A DNA stretch of 64,000 bases from Alcanivorax sp. S6407 (GTDB taxonomy: Bacteria; Pseudomonadota; Gammaproteobacteria; Pseudomonadales; Alcanivoracaceae). Positions 10,296 to 18,233 of this stretch are shown piece after piece. The stretch covers positions 188,067 through 252,066 of the forward strand of contig NZ_JALKBH010000007.1 of the NCBI RefSeq assembly GCF_023016115.1, in the 5' to 3' direction. The position numbers and the translations under genes are program-made. The notes under the pieces were generated by a model. That model ran no database searches and was not told the DNA's origin. It saw nothing but the letters and a program-made list of their open reading frames with translations. The stretch's first letter is position 1. Every line of letters begins with the position of its first letter.

Positions 10296-11228
10296 ATGAA
10301 CATCATAGTCATTAACAGCAAGCGCGGCCATTCCCGCACTCTTCCGGTACCCAGGCACTGGCCCTGGCTGCTGGCGGCGGTTTTTGTGCTGTTGCCGGCA
10401 CTGATCGGAGTGGGCGCTTACCAACTGGTTTATCATGTCGGCGATCAGCCTGAATATACACCTTTAATGACGGCGCGTTTCGCTGATCAGCTTAATGAGC
10501 AGGAAAAGGCCCTGGCCGACCTGGATCAACTCAGCCAGGAGCAGTTCCGCGCCCTGACCCTCAAACTGGCCCAGGCCCAGGCGCGCCTGGTGCGTCTGGA
10601 TGCCCTCGGTGAGCGTCTGGTGGAAGTGGCTGACGTGGGCAGTGACGAATTCGACTTCAGCACTGTGCCGGGGCTGGGTGGTCCGGAATCCGCGGATGAG
10701 GGCGCCAGCTATGAGCTGCCTTCCTTCATGGAAGCCGTGGACCAAATGGCCGCCACCCTTGAGCGCCGTGAACGTCAGCTGGACATCCTCGAAGACCTGC
10801 TGGCTGACAAGCAGATTGAAGATCAGACCTGGCTGTCCGGTCGTCCGTTGACCAAGGGCTGGATGTCCAGCCGCTTCGGTCGCCGCTCCGATCCCTTTAC
10901 CGGCCGTGTGGCCTGGCACAAGGGGGTGGATTTTGCCGGCAAGGAAGGAACCCCGATCGTGGCAACCGGTTCCGGTGTGGTGACCTTCTCTGGGGTGAAA
11001 TCCGGCTACGGCAAGATGGTCGAGCTGAACCACGGTAACGGCATTACTACCCGCTATGGCCATGCCCTGGAGCTGGTGGTTGAGGCTGGTGAAATTGTGC
11101 GTACCGGTGATGTGATCGCCAAAGTGGGTAACTCTGGCCGATCCACAGGTCCCCATGTGCACTACGAAGTGCTGAAAAACGGGGCCCAGGTCAATCCACA
11201 GCCCTATATCTATCGGGCTCGCCGCTAG
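10296..11228 (+). CDS. M23 family LytM-type metallopeptidase, membrane-anchored
   Basis: The 310-residue protein has one N-terminal membrane anchor at about residues 22-46, a coiled-coil stretch at about residues 65-110, and a C-terminal peptidase M23 domain from about residue 190. Zinc and catalytic residues look intact: His208 and Asp212 in HKGVD, and the HVH motif His287/His289 followed by YE. It is therefore likely an active periplasmic peptidoglycan endopeptidase. The gene sits between dciA and secA as in Pseudomonas. Its substrate and any activator role are not shown by sequence. Confidence 0.85.
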   Translation: MNIIVINSKRGHSRTLPVPRHWPWLLAAVFVLLPALIGVGAYQLVYHVGDQPEYTPLMTARFADQLNEQEKALADLDQLSQEQFRALTLKLAQAQARLVRLDALGERLVEVADVGSDEFDFSTVPGLGGPESADEGASYELPSFMEAVDQMAATLERRERQLDILEDLLADKQIEDQTWLSGRPLTKGWMSSRFGRRSDPFTGRVAWHKGVDFAGKEGTPIVATGSGVVTFSGVKSGYGKMVELNHGNGITTRYGHALELVVEAGEIVRTGDVIAKVGNSGRSTGPHVHYEVLKNGAQVNPQPYIYRARR

Positions 11229-11306
11229 GCTGGTCATGGCAACCGCACCGTTGCCGTTTGCGTGCTGCATGATGCGTAAAGCTTGATGAGGCAGCAAGCG
11301 GCATCC

Positions 11307-11333
11307 AAAACGGCCCTTCCGGGGCCGTTTTTC
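11307..11333 (+). terminator. Rho-independent terminator after the M23 peptidase gene
   Basis: Stem AAAACGGCCC pairs with GGGCCGTTTT around a short TTCCG loop, followed by further T residues. It separates the peptidase gene from secA. Confidence 0.85.
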
Positions 11334-11365
11334 GTTATCGCCCCTTGATATCCGTGAATACCACC

Positions 11366-11394
11366 TTATCTCTCCACTCTATTGTGTTTAGAAT
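11366..11394 (+). promoter_or_regulatory. Possible secA promoter
   Basis: TAGAAT at 11389-11394 is a fair -10 box; the hexamer TTATCT at 11366-11371, 17 bases upstream, is a poor -35 box. If used, the transcript has a leader of about 215 bases before the secA ATG. Confidence 0.35.
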
Positions 11395-11615
11395 GGCTCT
11401 CTTTCAGGGGGATGCCCGGCAGACGTTGTCTGCACCCTGCGGGCTTTCCTGAGACCTTTGCTTGTCACTTGCGTCTCAACCCTTCCTGGTGGCCCACGGG
11501 TTGCAAGGAACATGGACAGGGCCTTAGCCCTTTGGCCTTTATGGCCGGCGCTCTGTCCTGATGCCGTCCTGCCATCGCGAGCAGACGGCCTAACTTAAAT
11601 AGAAGCGGAAGTTTT

Positions 11616-14336
11616 ATGCTCGGTACCATCGTCAAAAAAATTATCGGCACCAAGAATGATCGCGAGCTCAAGCGCATGGGCAAGCTGGTGGAAGCGATCA
11701 ACGGATACGGGGAAGCGCTGGCCCAACTGAGTGATGCGGATCTGCAGTTCAAGACCCGGGAATTCCGTGAAGCCTACCAGCAGGGAAAGACGCTGGATGA
11801 GCTGCTGCCGGAGGCCTTTGCGGTAGTGCGGGAGGCGTCTACCCGGGTAATGGGCATGCGCCACTTTGACGTGCAGATGATGGGCGGCATCTCTCTTCAC
11901 GAAGGGCGTATTTCCGAAATGCGTACCGGTGAAGGTAAAACCCTGACCGCAACCTTGCCGGTATACCTCAATGCCCTCTCCGGAGAGGGCGTGCATGTCG
12001 TCACTGTGAACGATTATCTGGCCGAGCGTGACGCTAACTGGATGCGCCCGCTTTACGAATTCCTTGGTCTGAGCGTGGGCATCATCCTGTCCCAGCAGCC
12101 TTCGGAGCAGAAGCGCGAGGCCTATGCTGCCGACATTACCTACGGCACAAACAACGAGTACGGCTTCGATTACCTGCGTGACAACATGGCTTTCCGTCTG
12201 GAAGACCGGGTACAGCGCGGGCTGAACTATGCGGTAGTGGATGAGGTGGATTCCATCCTCATCGATGAAGCGCGCACGCCGCTGATCATTTCCGGTCCGG
12301 CGGCAGATTCCTCCGAGCTGTACATGGCCATCAACAAGCTGATGCCCAACCTGAAAAAGCAGGAAGAGGAAGGTGACGAAAGCGGTGACTTCTTCGTTGA
12401 CGAGAAGCAGCGCCAGGTGGAACTGACCGAAGACGGTCACCAGAAGATCGAAGGTCTGCTGGTCAGCAATGGCATTCTGGAACAGGGTGAAAGCCTGTAC
12501 GCTGCCCATAATCTGACCCTGCTGCATCATGTGCACGCAGCCCTCAAGGCCCATGCCCTGTTTCATGTGGATCGCGACTACATTGTCCAGGGTGGCCAGA
12601 TCGTCATCGTGGATGAGCACACCGGCCGTACCATGCCTGGCCGTCGCTGGTCCGAGGGGATTCATCAGGCCATCGAAGCCAAGGAAGGGGTCAATATCCA
12701 GCAGGAAAACCAGACCCTGGCGTCCACCACTTTCCAGAACTATTTCCGTCTGTACAACAAGCTGGCCGGCATGACCGGTACTGCGGACACCGAGGCGGTG
12801 GAATTCCGCCAGATCTATGGCATGGATGTGGTGGTGATTCCCACCAACCGTCCCATGGTGCGTGAAGACGCCAACGACTTGGTGTACCTGAGCCTGCAGG
12901 AAAAATTCGACGCCATCGTGGAAGAGATCAAGGCGGCAGTGGAGAAGGGGGCGCCGGTGTTGGTGGGTACTGCCACCATTGAAGCGTCCGAGTATCTGCA
13001 CAAGCGCCTCAAGCAGGACAAGATCCATCACGAAGTCCTGAATGCCAAGTTCCACCAGCGAGAAGCGCAGATCATTGCCCAGGCCGGCCGTCCCGGCGCA
13101 GTGACCATCGCCACCAACATGGCGGGTCGCGGTACTGACATCATGCTCGGCGGTAACCCGGAAGAGCAGATCAAGCACATGGATGAGCCGTCTGAAAGCG
13201 AGGCTGCGAAAATTCGTGCCGAGTGGCAGGCGAACCATGACAAGGTCATGGAAGCTGGCGGTCTGCACATTATCGGTACCGAGCGTCACGAATCCCGTCG
13301 TATCGATAACCAGCTGCGAGGTCGTGCCGGCCGTCAGGGTGATCCGGGTTACACCCGCTTCTTCCTGTCCATGGAAGATGACCTGATGCGCATCTTCGCC
13401 TCTGATCGTATCCGCGGCATGATGCGCTCCCTGGGGCTGGAAAACGGTGAAGCCATCGAGCACCGCTGGGTTACCCGCGCCATCGAAAACGCCCAGCGCA
13501 AGGTGGAAGGTCGTAACTTCGACATCCGTAAAAACCTGCTCGAGTATGATGACGTGGCCAACGATCAGCGCCAGGTGATCTACAGTCAGCGTGATCAGAT
13601 TCTGGAAACCGAAGACCTGACCAATTCCGTGAAGGGCATCCGTTTCGATGTGATTCAGGAAGTGGTTCACAGCTACATGGCCCCGGGCTCCGTGGAAGAC
13701 CAGTGGGATGTGCCGGGGCTGGAGAAAACCCTGGATGCAGAGTTTCAGTGCAAGGCGCCAGTGGGCCAGTGGCTCAATGAAGACAATCAGCTGCATATTG
13801 ATGGCATTGTCGAAAAACTGGTCGAGCACATGGAAGAGGAATACGAGCGTAAGGAAGCCGAGATCGGCAAGGAAGACCTGCGCCGTATCGAGAAGCATCT
13901 GATGCTGCAGATCCTCGACCGTCACTGGAAAGAGCATCTGGCCAGCATGGATCACTTGCGTCAGGGGATTCATCTGCGTGGCTACGCCCAGAAGAACCCC
14001 AAGCAGGAGTACAAGAAGGAAGCCTTCGAGCTGTTCCAGAACCTGCTTAACCAGATTCAGCATGAACTGATCCGGGTACTGCACAGCTTCCAGGTCCGTC
14101 GCGACGACGAGCTGGAGCGCATGGAGCAACAGCGCCAGGAAGAAGCCCGTCGTCAGGCCGAGAAAATGAAAATGCAGGCGGTGGCTGAACCCGGCACTGA
14201 GTCTGCTGCAGGCGAAGAAGGCGGTGCCCAGCAAGCAGGTACTGTGGTTCGCGAAGGCCGCAAGGTCGGCCGCAACGAGCCTTGCCCTTGCGGCTCTGGC
14301 AAGAAGTACAAGCAGTGCCACGGTAAGATTGAATAG
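11616..14336 (+). CDS. secA: Preprotein translocase ATPase SecA
   Basis: SecA drives Sec-dependent export through SecYEG. The 906-residue product is full length. Visible are the Walker A region [14 protein letters not shown] near residue 108, the Walker B segment [13 protein letters not shown] near residue 209, the helicase motif [12 protein letters not shown], and the C-terminal zinc/SecB-binding motif [14 protein letters not shown]. No secM-like gene precedes it. A terminator nested inside a heptad repeat follows directly. Confidence 0.98.
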   Translation: MLGTIVKKIIGTKNDRELKRMGKLVEAINGYGEALAQLSDADLQFKTREFREAYQQGKTLDELLPEAFAVVREASTRVMGMRHFDVQMMGGISLHEGRISEMRTGEGKTLTATLPVYLNALSGEGVHVVTVNDYLAERDANWMRPLYEFLGLSVGIILSQQPSEQKREAYAADITYGTNNEYGFDYLRDNMAFRLEDRVQRGLNYAVVDEVDSILIDEARTPLIISGPAADSSELYMAINKLMPNLKKQEEEGDESGDFFVDEKQRQVELTEDGHQKIEGLLVSNGILEQGESLYAAHNLTLLHHVHAALKAHALFHVDRDYIVQGGQIVIVDEHTGRTMPGRRWSEGIHQAIEAKEGVNIQQENQTLASTTFQNYFRLYNKLAGMTGTADTEAVEFRQIYGMDVVVIPTNRPMVREDANDLVYLSLQEKFDAIVEEIKAAVEKGAPVLVGTATIEASEYLHKRLKQDKIHHEVLNAKFHQREAQIIAQAGRPGAVTIATNMAGRGTDIMLGGNPEEQIKHMDEPSESEAAKIRAEWQANHDKVMEAGGLHIIGTERHESRRIDNQLRGRAGRQGDPGYTRFFLSMEDDLMRIFASDRIRGMMRSLGLENGEAIEHRWVTRAIENAQRKVEGRNFDIRKNLLEYDDVANDQRQVIYSQRDQILETEDLTNSVKGIRFDVIQEVVHSYMAPGSVEDQWDVPGLEKTLDAEFQCKAPVGQWLNEDNQLHIDGIVEKLVEHMEEEYERKEAEIGKEDLRRIEKHLMLQILDRHWKEHLASMDHLRQGIHLRGYAQKNPKQEYKKEAFELFQNLLNQIQHELIRVLHSFQVRRDDELERMEQQRQEEARRQAEKMKMQAVAEPGTESAAGEEGGAQQAGTVVREGRKVGRNEPCPCGSGKKYKQCHGKIE

Positions 14337-14340
14337 GAAT

Positions 14341-14443
14341 AGCCTCAAGCTCCAAGCTTCAAGCTGCAAGGAAAACCAGAGCACCGGCAAAGCCGGTGCT
14401 TTCTTTGTTTGGGCTTGTAGCTTGCGGCTTGAAGCTTGTAGCT
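14341..14443. repeat. AGCNNCA heptad inverted-arm element enclosing the secA terminator
   Basis: The left arm (14341-14371) consists of 7-bp units such as AGCCTCA, AGCTCCA, AGCTTCA and AGCTGCA. The right arm (14413-14443), read on the other strand, gives AGCTACA, AGCTTCA, AGCCGCA and AGCTACA. The element starts 4 bases after the secA stop. The two arms are not exact copies, yet share the five constant positions of AGCNNCA. The secA terminator is nested between them. Confidence 0.85.
14380..14410 (+). terminator. Rho-independent terminator of secA
   Basis: Stem AGCACCGGC (14380-14388), loop AAA, stem GCCGGTGCT (14392-14400), then a T-rich tail. It lies exactly between the two heptad arms. Confidence 0.85.
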
Positions 14444-14463
14444 GATTTTTCAAGGAAATGGTT

Positions 14464-15666
14464 ATGACACAAACAGAGTGGTTGCCCGTCCCCGGGATTC
14501 GGCTTGCAGCGGTGGAGGCCGGAATCAAAAAGGCCAATCGCAAGGATCTGGTGATTCTTGGATTGGCGGATGAGGCCCGTGTCAGTGGCGTGTTTACGCT
14601 CAACCGTTTCTGCGCGGCGCCGGTGCAGGTGGCCAAGGCGCGTCTGGCGAAAACCACGCCGAAATACCTGATGATTAACACCGGCTATGCCAATGCCGGT
14701 ACTGGCAAGAAGGGCATGGAAAACTGCCTGGCCAGCTGCAAATTACTGGCCGAGGCGACCGGTTGCCGGGAAGAGGAAATCCTGCCGTATTCCACCGGGG
14801 TGATTGGTGAGCAGTTTCCGCTGGATGCCTTTGCCAAAGGTATCCCTGTCGCCCTGGCGGAACTGGACGAGCATCACTGGGGGCGGGCATCGGAAGGTAT
14901 CATGACCACCGATACCTACCCGAAAGTGGCCAGTCGCCGGGTGGAAATCGATGGGGTGCCGGTAACGGTCACCGGCATGTCCAAGGGTTCCGGGATGATC
15001 AAGCCGAACATGGCTACCATGCTCGGCTATATCGCCACTGATGCGCCCATTGCCAAGCCGCTGCTGGATCAGTGGGTAAAGGCGCTGGCCGACAAGTCCT
15101 TCAATCGGGTGACCGTGGACGGCGATACCTCCACCAATGATGCCTGCATGCTGATCAGCACTGCCCAGGCCAAACTGGACGAGATCACTGCGCTGGATGA
15201 TCGCAGCCAGGTGTTGTTCGATGCGCTGGAATCCGTATTCGTGGAACTGGCCCAGGCACTGGTGCGTGACGGTGAAGGCGCCACCAAGTTTGTGGAAATT
15301 ACGATCACTGGCGCGGCCTCTGATAGCGATGCCCGTGTTGTTGCGGAAACCATTGCCCATTCCCCGCTGGTGAAAACTGCCCTGTTTGCCTCGGACCCCA
15401 ACTGGGGCCGGATTCTCGGTGCCATGGGGCGTGCCCCCATTGCCGAACTGGATGTTGATAAGGTCAACGTCTGGTTGGGCGATGTGCTGCTTGTAGAGCA
15501 GGGTGGTGTGGCTGAGAGTTACCAGGAGGCCGACGGCGCTGCCGTTATGGCCAAACCGGAAATTGTCATCCGCGCGGACCTGGCAGCCGGGCAGGGAGAA
15601 TGTACGGTTTGGACCTGCGACTTCAGCTACGACTACGTGAAGATCAACGCGGAATATAGAACTTAG
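14464..15666 (+). CDS. argJ: Bifunctional ornithine acetyltransferase / N-acetylglutamate synthase ArgJ
   Basis: ArgJ recycles the acetyl group from N-acetylornithine to glutamate in arginine synthesis. The precursor is 400 residues and carries the self-cleavage motif NMATML; Thr185 in this motif would be the new N-terminal nucleophile of the beta chain. Other family segments are STGVIGEQFP near the N-terminus and ASDPNWGRILGA in the C-part. The ATG at 14464 is preferred to that at 14458 because it is properly spaced from AGGA at 14453-14456. Confidence 0.95.
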   Translation: MTQTEWLPVPGIRLAAVEAGIKKANRKDLVILGLADEARVSGVFTLNRFCAAPVQVAKARLAKTTPKYLMINTGYANAGTGKKGMENCLASCKLLAEATGCREEEILPYSTGVIGEQFPLDAFAKGIPVALAELDEHHWGRASEGIMTTDTYPKVASRRVEIDGVPVTVTGMSKGSGMIKPNMATMLGYIATDAPIAKPLLDQWVKALADKSFNRVTVDGDTSTNDACMLISTAQAKLDEITALDDRSQVLFDALESVFVELAQALVRDGEGATKFVEITITGAASDSDARVVAETIAHSPLVKTALFASDPNWGRILGAMGRAPIAELDVDKVNVWLGDVLLVEQGGVAESYQEADGAAVMAKPEIVIRADLAAGQGECTVWTCDFSYDYVKINAEYRT

Positions 15667-15700
15667 ACGCAACAGGCATCACGCTTCACGCAACACGCGG
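15667..15700. repeat. CGCAACA-type heptad arm flush with the argJ stop
   Basis: Directly after the argJ stop codon the sequence runs in 7-bp units (CGCAACA, GGCATCA, CGCTTCA, CGCAACA). These share the NGCNNCA register of the AGCTACA family elsewhere in the window. No matching inverted arm of the same type follows; the next 140 bases carry other repeats. Confidence 0.6.
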
Positions 15701-15710
15701 AGGGAAAATC

Positions 15711-15755
15711 TGCTGTGGGAGCTCTCTGTGCCCTTCAGGGTATGCCTGCAAGCGA
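15711..15755. repeat. 45-bp repeat also present at 55218-55262
   Basis: The two copies, beginning TGCTGTGGGAGCTCTC and ending CCTGCAAGCGA, appear identical over 45 bases. At 55218 the copy is the left half of a longer inverted repeat; here the right half is missing and a GAGNNNC heptad element follows. Confidence 0.75.
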
Positions 15756-15760
15756 TTCGG

Positions 15761-15843
15761 CGAGTTGAGAGTAACGAGTTTCGAAAGGCAAAACCTCGCT
15801 TGCTTTTCCGGTTTTCGCAACTCGAAACTCGTACCTCGTGACT
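15761..15843. repeat. GAGNNNC heptad inverted-arm element
   Basis: The left arm (15761-15794) has 7-bp units including CGAGTTG, AGAGTAA and CGAGTTT and ends GGCAAAAC. The right arm (15810-15843) is the inverted counterpart (GTTTTCG, then CAACTCG, AAACTCG and TACCTCG). A 15-base spacer separates them. Related copies are at 43574-43658 and 55319-55412. Confidence 0.75.
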
Positions 15844-15904
15844 ATGGCTGGTTTATACCTCCGGCCTCTCCTTTACACAGGTATCAGACAAGAACAAGGC
15901 ACTC

Positions 15905-16846
15905 ATGACTACCGAACCTACCCCCGCCATCACTGTCGTTGCCGCCATCATCCGTGGTGAAGACGGTCGCATCTGCCTGAGCAAGCGTCCTGACAATAAG
16001 CATCAGGGTGGGCGCTGGGAATTTCCCGGTGGCAAGGTGGAAGGGGGGGAGCAGTTGTCTGATGCCCTTGCCCGCGAGCTCCACGAGGAGCTGGGGATGG
16101 TGGATTCGCTGTCTTCTCCGTTCATAACCATCGCCCATCAGTATCCCGACCTGCATGTGACGCTGCACTTTCGTGACGTTACCGCGTGGCAAGGCTCGCC
16201 TGTGGGCCGAGAAGGGCAACAGGTGGAATGGTTTACCCTGGAGCAGTTACCCGGCCTGACCTTTCCGGCGGCCAACCAGCCGGTGGTCACGGCCATTACC
16301 TTGCCTCCCTTGCTGGCCATCGCACCGGATGCCTTTTCGCTGGAGCAATTACTGGACGGCATCGCACTGCTGGATCCGTCCAGAACGGGCCTCTACCTGC
16401 GCAGCTGGAGCCATTACCCGGCCAGAGACATGGTGCTTGAGGCTTGTGCCGCCCGGGGCCTGAAAGTCTGGTTGCGGGCGGACTCGCCGCAAGGCTTGGC
16501 GGGAGGAATCCCTGCAGGCGTGTTTGGATTGCATCTGCCCGGGAGGGTCCTGGCGGACTGTGATAGCAGGCCTGATTTCGGTGGTGTGGTGAGCGCGGCC
16601 TGCCATGATCAACAGGCGCTGGACAAGGCGGTATCGCTGGGCCTGGATAGTGTCCTGTTATCCCCGGTCAATCCGACCGCCACCCATCCTGACCAGCCCG
16701 CACTGGGCTGGGAGAAAGCAGGGCAATGGGCCACGGGCCTGCCGTTGGCCTGTTACATGCTGGGCGGCGTTGGGCCGGAAGACATCAGTCGCGCACGGGA
16801 GCATGGGGCGGTGGGGGTGGCCGGGATTCGCGCGTTCTGGAGTTAA
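15905..16846 (+). CDS. Nudix hydrolase fused to a thiamine phosphate synthase/TenI-like domain
   Basis: The 313-residue protein starts with a MutT-like Nudix domain; the Nudix box at about residues 42-65 is complete (GGKVEGGE, then REL and EELG). From about residue 140 a TenI/thiamine-phosphate-synthase-like domain follows, ending in the typical LGGVGPEDISRAREHGAVGV segment. The same fusion follows argJ in pseudomonads. It probably sanitises oxidised nucleotides such as 8-oxo-dGTP; the C-domain's substrate is unknown. Its TAA stop (16844-16846) lies inside a TTAACAG repeat unit. Confidence 0.88.
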   Translation: MTTEPTPAITVVAAIIRGEDGRICLSKRPDNKHQGGRWEFPGGKVEGGEQLSDALARELHEELGMVDSLSSPFITIAHQYPDLHVTLHFRDVTAWQGSPVGREGQQVEWFTLEQLPGLTFPAANQPVVTAITLPPLLAIAPDAFSLEQLLDGIALLDPSRTGLYLRSWSHYPARDMVLEACAARGLKVWLRADSPQGLAGGIPAGVFGLHLPGRVLADCDSRPDFGGVVSAACHDQQALDKAVSLGLDSVLLSPVNPTATHPDQPALGWEKAGQWATGLPLACYMLGGVGPEDISRAREHGAVGVAGIRAFWS

Positions 16847-17137
16847 CAGTTAACAGTTAACAGTGAACAGTTAACAGCGGCGCGATAGCGCGTTGTGTGT
16901 GCTTCCAGCAAAAAGGCCGCGTCCGGGTTATGGGCGCGGCCTTTTTGCGTTTAAAAGATAAGGAAAAGCAAAACAAATACTTGACAGAGTATGCTGTTCG
17001 GGCAGCCTTCACTGTTCACTGTTCACTGTTCACTGTTCACTGTTCACTGTTCACTGTTCACTGTTCACTGTTCACTGTTCACTGTTCACTGTTCACTGTT
17101 CACTGTTCACTGTTCACTGTTCACTGTTCACTGTTCA
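16843..17137. repeat. TTRACAG/TTCACTG heptad inverted-arm element with an 18-copy array
   Basis: The left arm (16843-16877) has five 7-bp units of TTAACAG or TGAACAG. The right arm (17008-17137) has 18 perfect TTCACTG units plus a partial TTCA; read on the other strand this is CAGTGAA, matching the left units. A terminator-like hairpin lies between. The stop codon of the upstream Nudix gene and the stop codon of the convergent yacG gene both fall inside the arms. Perfect short tandem copies suggest recent slippage. Confidence 0.95.
16908..16950. terminator. Bidirectional terminator-like hairpin inside the heptad element
   Basis: The 14-base stem GCAAAAAGGCCGCG (16908-16921) pairs perfectly with CGCGGCCTTTTTGC (16935-16948), with A and T runs on the two sides so that it could serve both convergent genes. 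Confidence 0.85.
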
Positions 17138-17316
17138 TCGAAGTCGGATCCCGGCATTTCCGGATCTCCCGGAATCGCGTGGCGTTCCGCCGCCCAGTCT
17201 CCCAGATCGATCAGTTTGCAGCGTTCGCAGCAGAACGGCCGCCAGGGGTTGTTGTCCCAGCGGGTGAGTTTCTTGCACTGAGGGCAGGGGTAGGTCTGGG
17301 TGGTCTTGTCGGACAT
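17128..17316 (-). CDS. yacG: DNA gyrase inhibitor YacG (zinc finger)
   Basis: A 62-residue protein with the YacG zinc site: CPQCKK near residue 11 and FCCERCK near residue 29, followed by IDLGDWA. Family members bind GyrB and inhibit gyrase. It lies next to coaE and the pilus assembly genes, as in Pseudomonas. The last codons (Glu, Gln, TGA stop) are encoded by the TTCACTG tandem repeat, so repeat copy changes could alter the extreme C-terminus only if the boundary moved. Confidence 0.92.
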   Translation of the reverse strand: MSDKTTQTYPCPQCKKLTRWDNNPWRPFCCERCKLIDLGDWAAERHAIPGDPEMPGSDFDEQ

Positions 17317-17323
17317 AAGAATC

Positions 17324-17402
17324 AGTTGACAGTTGATAGTGGTCAGTTGACAGCGAAAGGCAGGATTCTAACGCTTTAAGCGTCAGACGTCAGACGTCAG
17401 CA
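17324..17402. repeat. Mixed heptad element: TTGACAG-type left arm and GTCAGAC-type right arm
   Basis: The left arm (17324-17353) has the units TTGACAG, TTGATAG and TGGTCAG. About 25 bases later comes a different heptad arm (17378-17402) of AGCGTCA and GACGTCA units. The two are not inverted copies of each other, unlike the complete TTGACAG element at 18147-18233, so this looks like a hybrid or a partly deleted pair. Confidence 0.7.
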
Positions 17403-17403
17403 T

Positions 17404-17481
17404 CGTAGGGCGGAAATCGGCGTGAGCCGATCTCCGCCGTTGCGTGGCGGCGGAGATGCTCTGAGGCATTTCCGCCCTACG
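17404..17481. repeat. GTAGGGCGG inverted repeat at the coaE 3' end
   Basis: The ends CGTAGGGCGGAAAT and ATTTCCGCCCTACG are exact inverse copies, with further internal pairs (GGAGATC/GATCTCC-like). The coaE TAG stop (17477-17479) lies inside the right end. A related half copy is at 53488-53524. Confidence 0.85.
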
Positions 17482-18079
17482 AATGATTACTCGCCAGTTC
17501 CAGATAGAGCTTGTGCAACACATCCAGCTCGCCGTGCAGCTTTTCCAGCGAGCCATGATTCTCGACCACGTCATCTGCCTGATCCAGTCGCTTGGTGCGC
17601 TCCAGCTGGGCTTTCATGATGGCAGCGACCTGCTCTTCGGGCACATGATCTCGCGCCATGGTGCGCTTCACCTGCAGCTCGGCAGGGGCATCAATCACCA
17701 GGGTGCGATGCACCAGATCTTTCTGGCTGGTCTCGAACAGCAGAGGTGAGACCAGCACGGTATAGGGGGATTTGCTGGCGGCAATCTGGTTTCGGAGCTC
17801 CTGGCCAATGGCCGGGTGGGTAATGCCTTCCAGCGCCTTGAGAGCATCAGGATCCGCAAACACGATCTCACGCAATGCCCGGCGGTCCAGTGCCCCGTCT
17901 TCCGCAATCACATGATCACCAAAACGCTCGGCGATTGCCTTCAGCGCCGGCTTGCCGGGTTCCACTACCACCCGGGACGCCAGATCCGCATCCACAATAG
18001 TGACGCCCAGCGTTGTCAGGTAATCCGTAGCCGCGGTCTTGCCGCTACCAATGCCGCCAGTAAGACCAATTACAAACAC
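17477..18079 (-). CDS. coaE: Dephospho-CoA kinase CoaE
   Basis: CoaE phosphorylates dephospho-CoA in the last step of CoA synthesis. The 200-residue protein begins MFVIGLTGGIGSGKT, a canonical P-loop, and shows the family's DADLASRVVVEPG and LVSPLLFET segments. The neighbour pilD lies upstream in the same orientation, as in Pseudomonas. The stop codon is supplied by a GTAGGGCGG repeat, so the last residues may differ between strains. Confidence 0.95.
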   Translation of the reverse strand: MFVIGLTGGIGSGKTAATDYLTTLGVTIVDADLASRVVVEPGKPALKAIAERFGDHVIAEDGALDRRALREIVFADPDALKALEGITHPAIGQELRNQIAASKSPYTVLVSPLLFETSQKDLVHRTLVIDAPAELQVKRTMARDHVPEEQVAAIMKAQLERTKRLDQADDVVENHGSLEKLHGELDVLHKLYLELASNHS

Positions 18080-18146
18080 GGCTGGAGTCTCCAGGTTGGG
18101 TGAGTGCCAAAATCAAGCATGAGGCCTGATCTGTACCTTGGTGTGG

Positions 18147-18233
18147 AGTTGACAGTTGATAGTGGACAGTTGACAGCGAAACCCTCAAAACGGGATTGGG
18201 GGTGGTTTTAGCTATCAACTATCAACTGTCAAC
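18147..18233. repeat. TTGACAG heptad inverted-arm element between pilD and coaE
   Basis: The left arm (18147-18176) reads TTGACAG, TTGATAG, TGGACAG, TTGACAG; the right arm (18212-18233) reads CTATCAA twice, then CTGTCAA. The spacer contains CCCTCAAAACGGGATTGG but no strong hairpin. The pilD TGA stop (18229-18231) lies inside the right arm. Confidence 0.85.

Larger units (their letters stand above)
11229..11615. other. Gap between the M23 peptidase gene and secA
   Basis: This 387-base stretch holds a weak run of heptads at about 11260-11296 (units such as GCGTGCT and GCATGAT), a rho-independent terminator at 11307-11333, a possible secA promoter near 11366-11394 and then an unusually long secA leader of about 220 bases. 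I see no convincing gene in it; a SecM-type arrest peptide is not apparent. Confidence 0.6.

Noticed and set aside
11395..11615. SecM-like leader peptide upstream of secA
   Set aside because: Short frames here have no signal peptide or arrest motif, and the ATG at 11393 overlaps the proposed -10 box.
11595..14681. 1028-codon minus-strand open frame opposite secA
   Set aside because: Composition is that of an antisense frame over a conserved gene; secA motifs on the + strand are complete.
17008..17137. CRISPR-like or coding tandem repeat array
   Set aside because: The unit is only 7 bases with no spacers, and open frames through it simply repeat a 7-residue peptide in each frame; no cas genes are present.
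16897..17379. Plus-strand open frame spanning the heptad array
   Set aside because: It consists mainly of the repeat and terminator, with no gene-like start.
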